A stretch of 7,988 nt of DNA from an uncultured Lachnospiraceae bacterium. GTDB lineage: Bacteria > Bacillota > Clostridia > Lachnospirales > Lachnospiraceae. The stretch covers positions 1 to 7,988 of the forward strand of contig CACYBJ010000057.1 in assembly GCA_902772565.1 (NCBI GenBank), read 5' to 3'. Made by a program: the position numbers and the translations under genes. Below the pieces are notes generated by a model that saw nothing but the letters and a program-made list of their open reading frames with translations, was not told the DNA's origin and searched no databases. Positions 6,374-7,988 of the stretch are shown here, one piece after another (positions within the stretch are counted from its first letter, which is position 1; the number at the start of each line of letters is the position of its first letter).

Positions 6374-7678
6374 TTATTCCTTTACCTTTGCATATTTATC
6401 GAACAAAGTATTTTCGTAATAAACTGTTTTAATGTATGTATCAAGCATACCCTCGCCATAGCTTGCATTGTATTCCTGTTCATAGGCTGCTATGGTTGCG
6501 TTTTCATCCGTGTTGCCCTGTTCGTCGGTTTCGTTGTAACCGGCTCCGTAAGCACATTCATAGGCGTAGGAATGATAGTCCTCATCGCTCATGGTAATCT
6601 TTTCTTTTTCGGCAAGCTGGGCAAATACGATTTCGGCCTTAACCTGTACGCCGCACACATCAAGGATGTTCTCCTTAAGGCCTGTGGCATCTTCGTAGCC
6701 CATCTGCTGAGCTATGGTATCAACGTCAATACCGGCGTTGGTCGCATAGTCTTCGTACATCTTGTATACGGTTTCGTAGCGCTCCTGTATCTTCGCATCG
6801 ATGGTCTTGTCATACTCGGCTCCGTCCACAACATACTTGATGTAGTCGTCCTTAACGCCCATCATGTAATCCTCTTCGGTGGTCTGAGGATTGTCATTAA
6901 GGTAGGCGATGATGGCATCTATACAAGCATCTCTGGTATCATAACCGAAAATAATCGAGTAGGCATTTTCTTCGGTCAGAGAGGTTTCCTTGCAGATATA
7001 GTTTATAGTGCAGTCGAAAGTAACTGCCTTGCCTGCATACTCCGGAGTCTTGGCATAATCTTCAGGGAAAGTAAGATTAAGGGATACTGTTTCACCTACG
7101 GCAACACCCACAAGTCCATCTTCAAAGCCCGGAATCATGGTTCCCGAACCGATGGTAAGCTGGTTGCTGGTTCCCGTACCGCCTTCGAACTGAACGCCGT
7201 CCATGTAACCTGCGTAGCTTACGCTTACAGTATCGCCCTCTGCAACCTTGTCATTGTTACGTGATTCGTCCTTCTCATAGAAAGCCATGCCAACCTGTGA
7301 GTACATTTCATTGTAGGTTGTTACGGTATCGGAGTAGTACTTCTCCGCATCGGAATTGGTAGCAACTTCCGGTGTGTAGGCATCGTAAGTAAACTCTTTG
7401 TAATAATCCTCACTCTTAAGAGCTGCCTTGCCTTTGCCTTCCTTGTCCTTAAGTCCCAGCCATACTACTACGCCGATAATAGCCGCAATAAATACGCATG
7501 CAATCGCAATGATGGGGCCTTTGCTGCTCTTTCTCGGAGCCACGCCTTCGATGTCTTCGGGGATTTCATTGTCGAAATCCGAAGAGGCATCATTGGCAAA
7601 CTCTTCGATATCTTCAGCGCTGTCGGAACTCTCGCCGGTAACATTTTCAATGTCTTTTAATTCGTCTTCGGGGTTCAT
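6374..7678 (-). CDS. TM-anchored trigger-factor-like FKBP foldase with acidic cytosolic tail
   Basis: First foldase of the array and the longest, at 434 residues. The first 48 residues hold 18 Asp/Glu and one Lys, with Ser-rich patches, and look disordered. A short basic patch (RKSSK, 49-53) and a single TM helix (about 55-76) follow, suggesting a cytosolic tail and an outer-face body. The linker strand is DYYKEFTYDAY (91-101). The FKBP domain (about 145-230) is canonical: SYAGYMDGVQFEGGTGT, GSGTMIPGFEDGLVG, GETV, TFPEDY. The C-domain has a Tyr-rich helix ending in YATNAGIDVDTIAQQMGY (311-328), then VKAEIVFAQLAEKEK and ITMSDEDY (346-368), as in trigger factor. GAGAGG lies 7 bases before ATG 7678. 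The gene is 40 bases downstream of the GGDEF gene with no terminator between, so it may be cotranscribed. Family call is firm; the tail's role is unknown. Confidence 0.93.
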   Translation of the reverse strand: MNPEDELKDIENVTGESSDSAEDIEEFANDASSDFDNEIPEDIEGVAPRKSSKGPIIAIACVFIAAIIGVVVWLGLKDKEGKGKAALKSEDYYKEFTYDAYTPEVATNSDAEKYYSDTVTTYNEMYSQVGMAFYEKDESRNNDKVAEGDTVSVSYAGYMDGVQFEGGTGTSNQLTIGSGTMIPGFEDGLVGVAVGETVSLNLTFPEDYAKTPEYAGKAVTFDCTINYICKETSLTEENAYSIIFGYDTRDACIDAIIAYLNDNPQTTEEDYMMGVKDDYIKYVVDGAEYDKTIDAKIQERYETVYKMYEDYATNAGIDVDTIAQQMGYEDATGLKENILDVCGVQVKAEIVFAQLAEKEKITMSDEDYHSYAYECAYGAGYNETDEQGNTDENATIAAYEQEYNASYGEGMLDTYIKTVYYENTLFDKYAKVKE

Positions 7679-7685
7679 CTTTTAT

Positions 7686-7691
7686 CCTCTC
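7686..7691 (-). promoter_or_regulatory. Ribosome binding site of the first foldase gene
   Basis: GAGAGG on the minus strand within a purine-rich run, with a 7-base spacer to ATG 7678. The 40-base gap around it shows no hairpin and no convincing promoter. Confidence 0.7.
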
Positions 7692-7718
7692 TTCTTTTTT
7701 GATTCCCACCCGAAAATA

Positions 7719-7988
7719 CTAATTCAGCTTGTTCTTGATCTCGTGAAGCAAATCTTCCGGAGTGGTTCTGATTTTCTCTCTGTTCTTCTTGTGTTCTTTC
7801 TTGTTTTCGTACATCTCACGGTCGGCGACTCTTATCAGGTCGTCCATTGAGAAGTCGGCAGATGCCTTGACGGAACCTGCACCCATGCTGGCAACAACCT
7901 TATAGGGCTTGTCCGAGGAGCCGTTGTACTTCGCAAGGTATTTGTTGACCTTGTTAAGGAAGGACTTGCTCCTTCTTGAATCCCGGGA
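7719..7988 (-). CDS. C-terminal end of a GGDEF (diguanylate cyclase) protein, cut by the window edge
   Basis: The frame is open from the right edge to TAG at 7719-7721, giving 89 residues. The visible part matches the second half of a GGDEF domain: a helix (SFLNKVNKYLAKYN), then PYKVVASMGAG (the conserved Y-x-V-x-x-S-x-G strand), then SMDDLIRVADREMYENKKEHK, which is the hallmark D-L-x-x-x-A-D-x-x-M-Y-x-x-K ending. About 20 further charged residues (to KNKLN) form a short tail. The GGDEF signature itself, the inhibitory RxxD site and any sensor domain lie outside the window, so I cannot say whether it makes cyclic di-GMP or is a degenerate sensor. It is 40 bases upstream of the foldase array on the same strand, possibly the same transcript. 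Confidence 0.88.
   Translation of the reverse strand, partial: SRDSRRSKSFLNKVNKYLAKYNGSSDKPYKVVASMGAGSVKASADFSMDDLIRVADREMYENKKEHKKNREKIRTTPEDLLHEIKNKLN

Noticed and set aside
6236..7264. 342-codon open frame on the plus strand with hydrophobic stretches
   Set aside because: It is antisense to two well-supported genes. Its hydrophobic look follows from the many Asp/Glu codons of the real genes, which read as Val, Ile, Phe and Leu on the other strand. No ribosome site or family match was seen.
7719..7760. Possible promoter with TAGTAT as -10 before the first foldase gene
   Set aside because: No -35-like hexamer at 16 to 18 bases; the nearest TTG hexamer is 24 bases away.
1..7988. tRNA, rRNA, CRISPR arrays, insertion sequences or riboswitches
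   Set aside because: Read on both strands; coding is nearly continuous and no such structure was recognised. The similar blocks present are explained by paralogous genes.

Overview
The window looks like a piece of a Clostridia chromosome, most likely Lachnospiraceae. This rests on the Gram-positive lipoprotein signals, the strong purine-rich ribosome binding sites, the use of TTG starts, a GC content that looks close to 50% by eye (not counted), and the gene families. The taxon is an inference; no marker gene is present.

Everything real lies on the minus strand, so transcription runs from high to low coordinates. In that order: (1) the last 89 codons of a GGDEF-type diguanylate cyclase (7988-7719); (2) a membrane-anchored trigger-factor-like/FKBP protein with an acidic cytosolic tail (7678-6374); (3) and (4) two lipoproteins of the same family with degenerate FKBP sites (6363-5203 and 5151-4039); (5) a second TM-anchored member with a canonical FKBP site (4037-2895); (6) a leaderless SGNH esterase of the sialate O-acetylesterase family (2893-1307); (7) a third lipoprotein member (1280-129); then a strong intrinsic terminator (117-85). 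A new gene with a TTG start begins at 62 and leaves the window. Gaps between genes 2 to 7 are 1 to 51 bases with no internal terminator, so they read as one operon, perhaps including the GGDEF gene 40 bases upstream.

The main point is the tandem set of five paralogs. Each keeps the trigger-factor linker strand (an L-x-D-Y-K-like motif), the FKBP/PPIase domain and the helical C-terminal chaperone domain. In each, the ribosome-binding N-terminal domain is replaced by a lipid anchor or a TM helix. They therefore look like trigger factors moved to the outer face of the membrane, where they would fold secreted proteins. Three have a recognisable PPIase pocket and two have lost its key motifs, which suggests division of labour. 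The esterase carries no export signal and is tightly coupled to the array; its link to the foldases is unexplained.

No RNA genes, mobile elements, CRISPR arrays or gene-free stretches over 300 bases were seen. The longest non-coding gap is about 66 bases.
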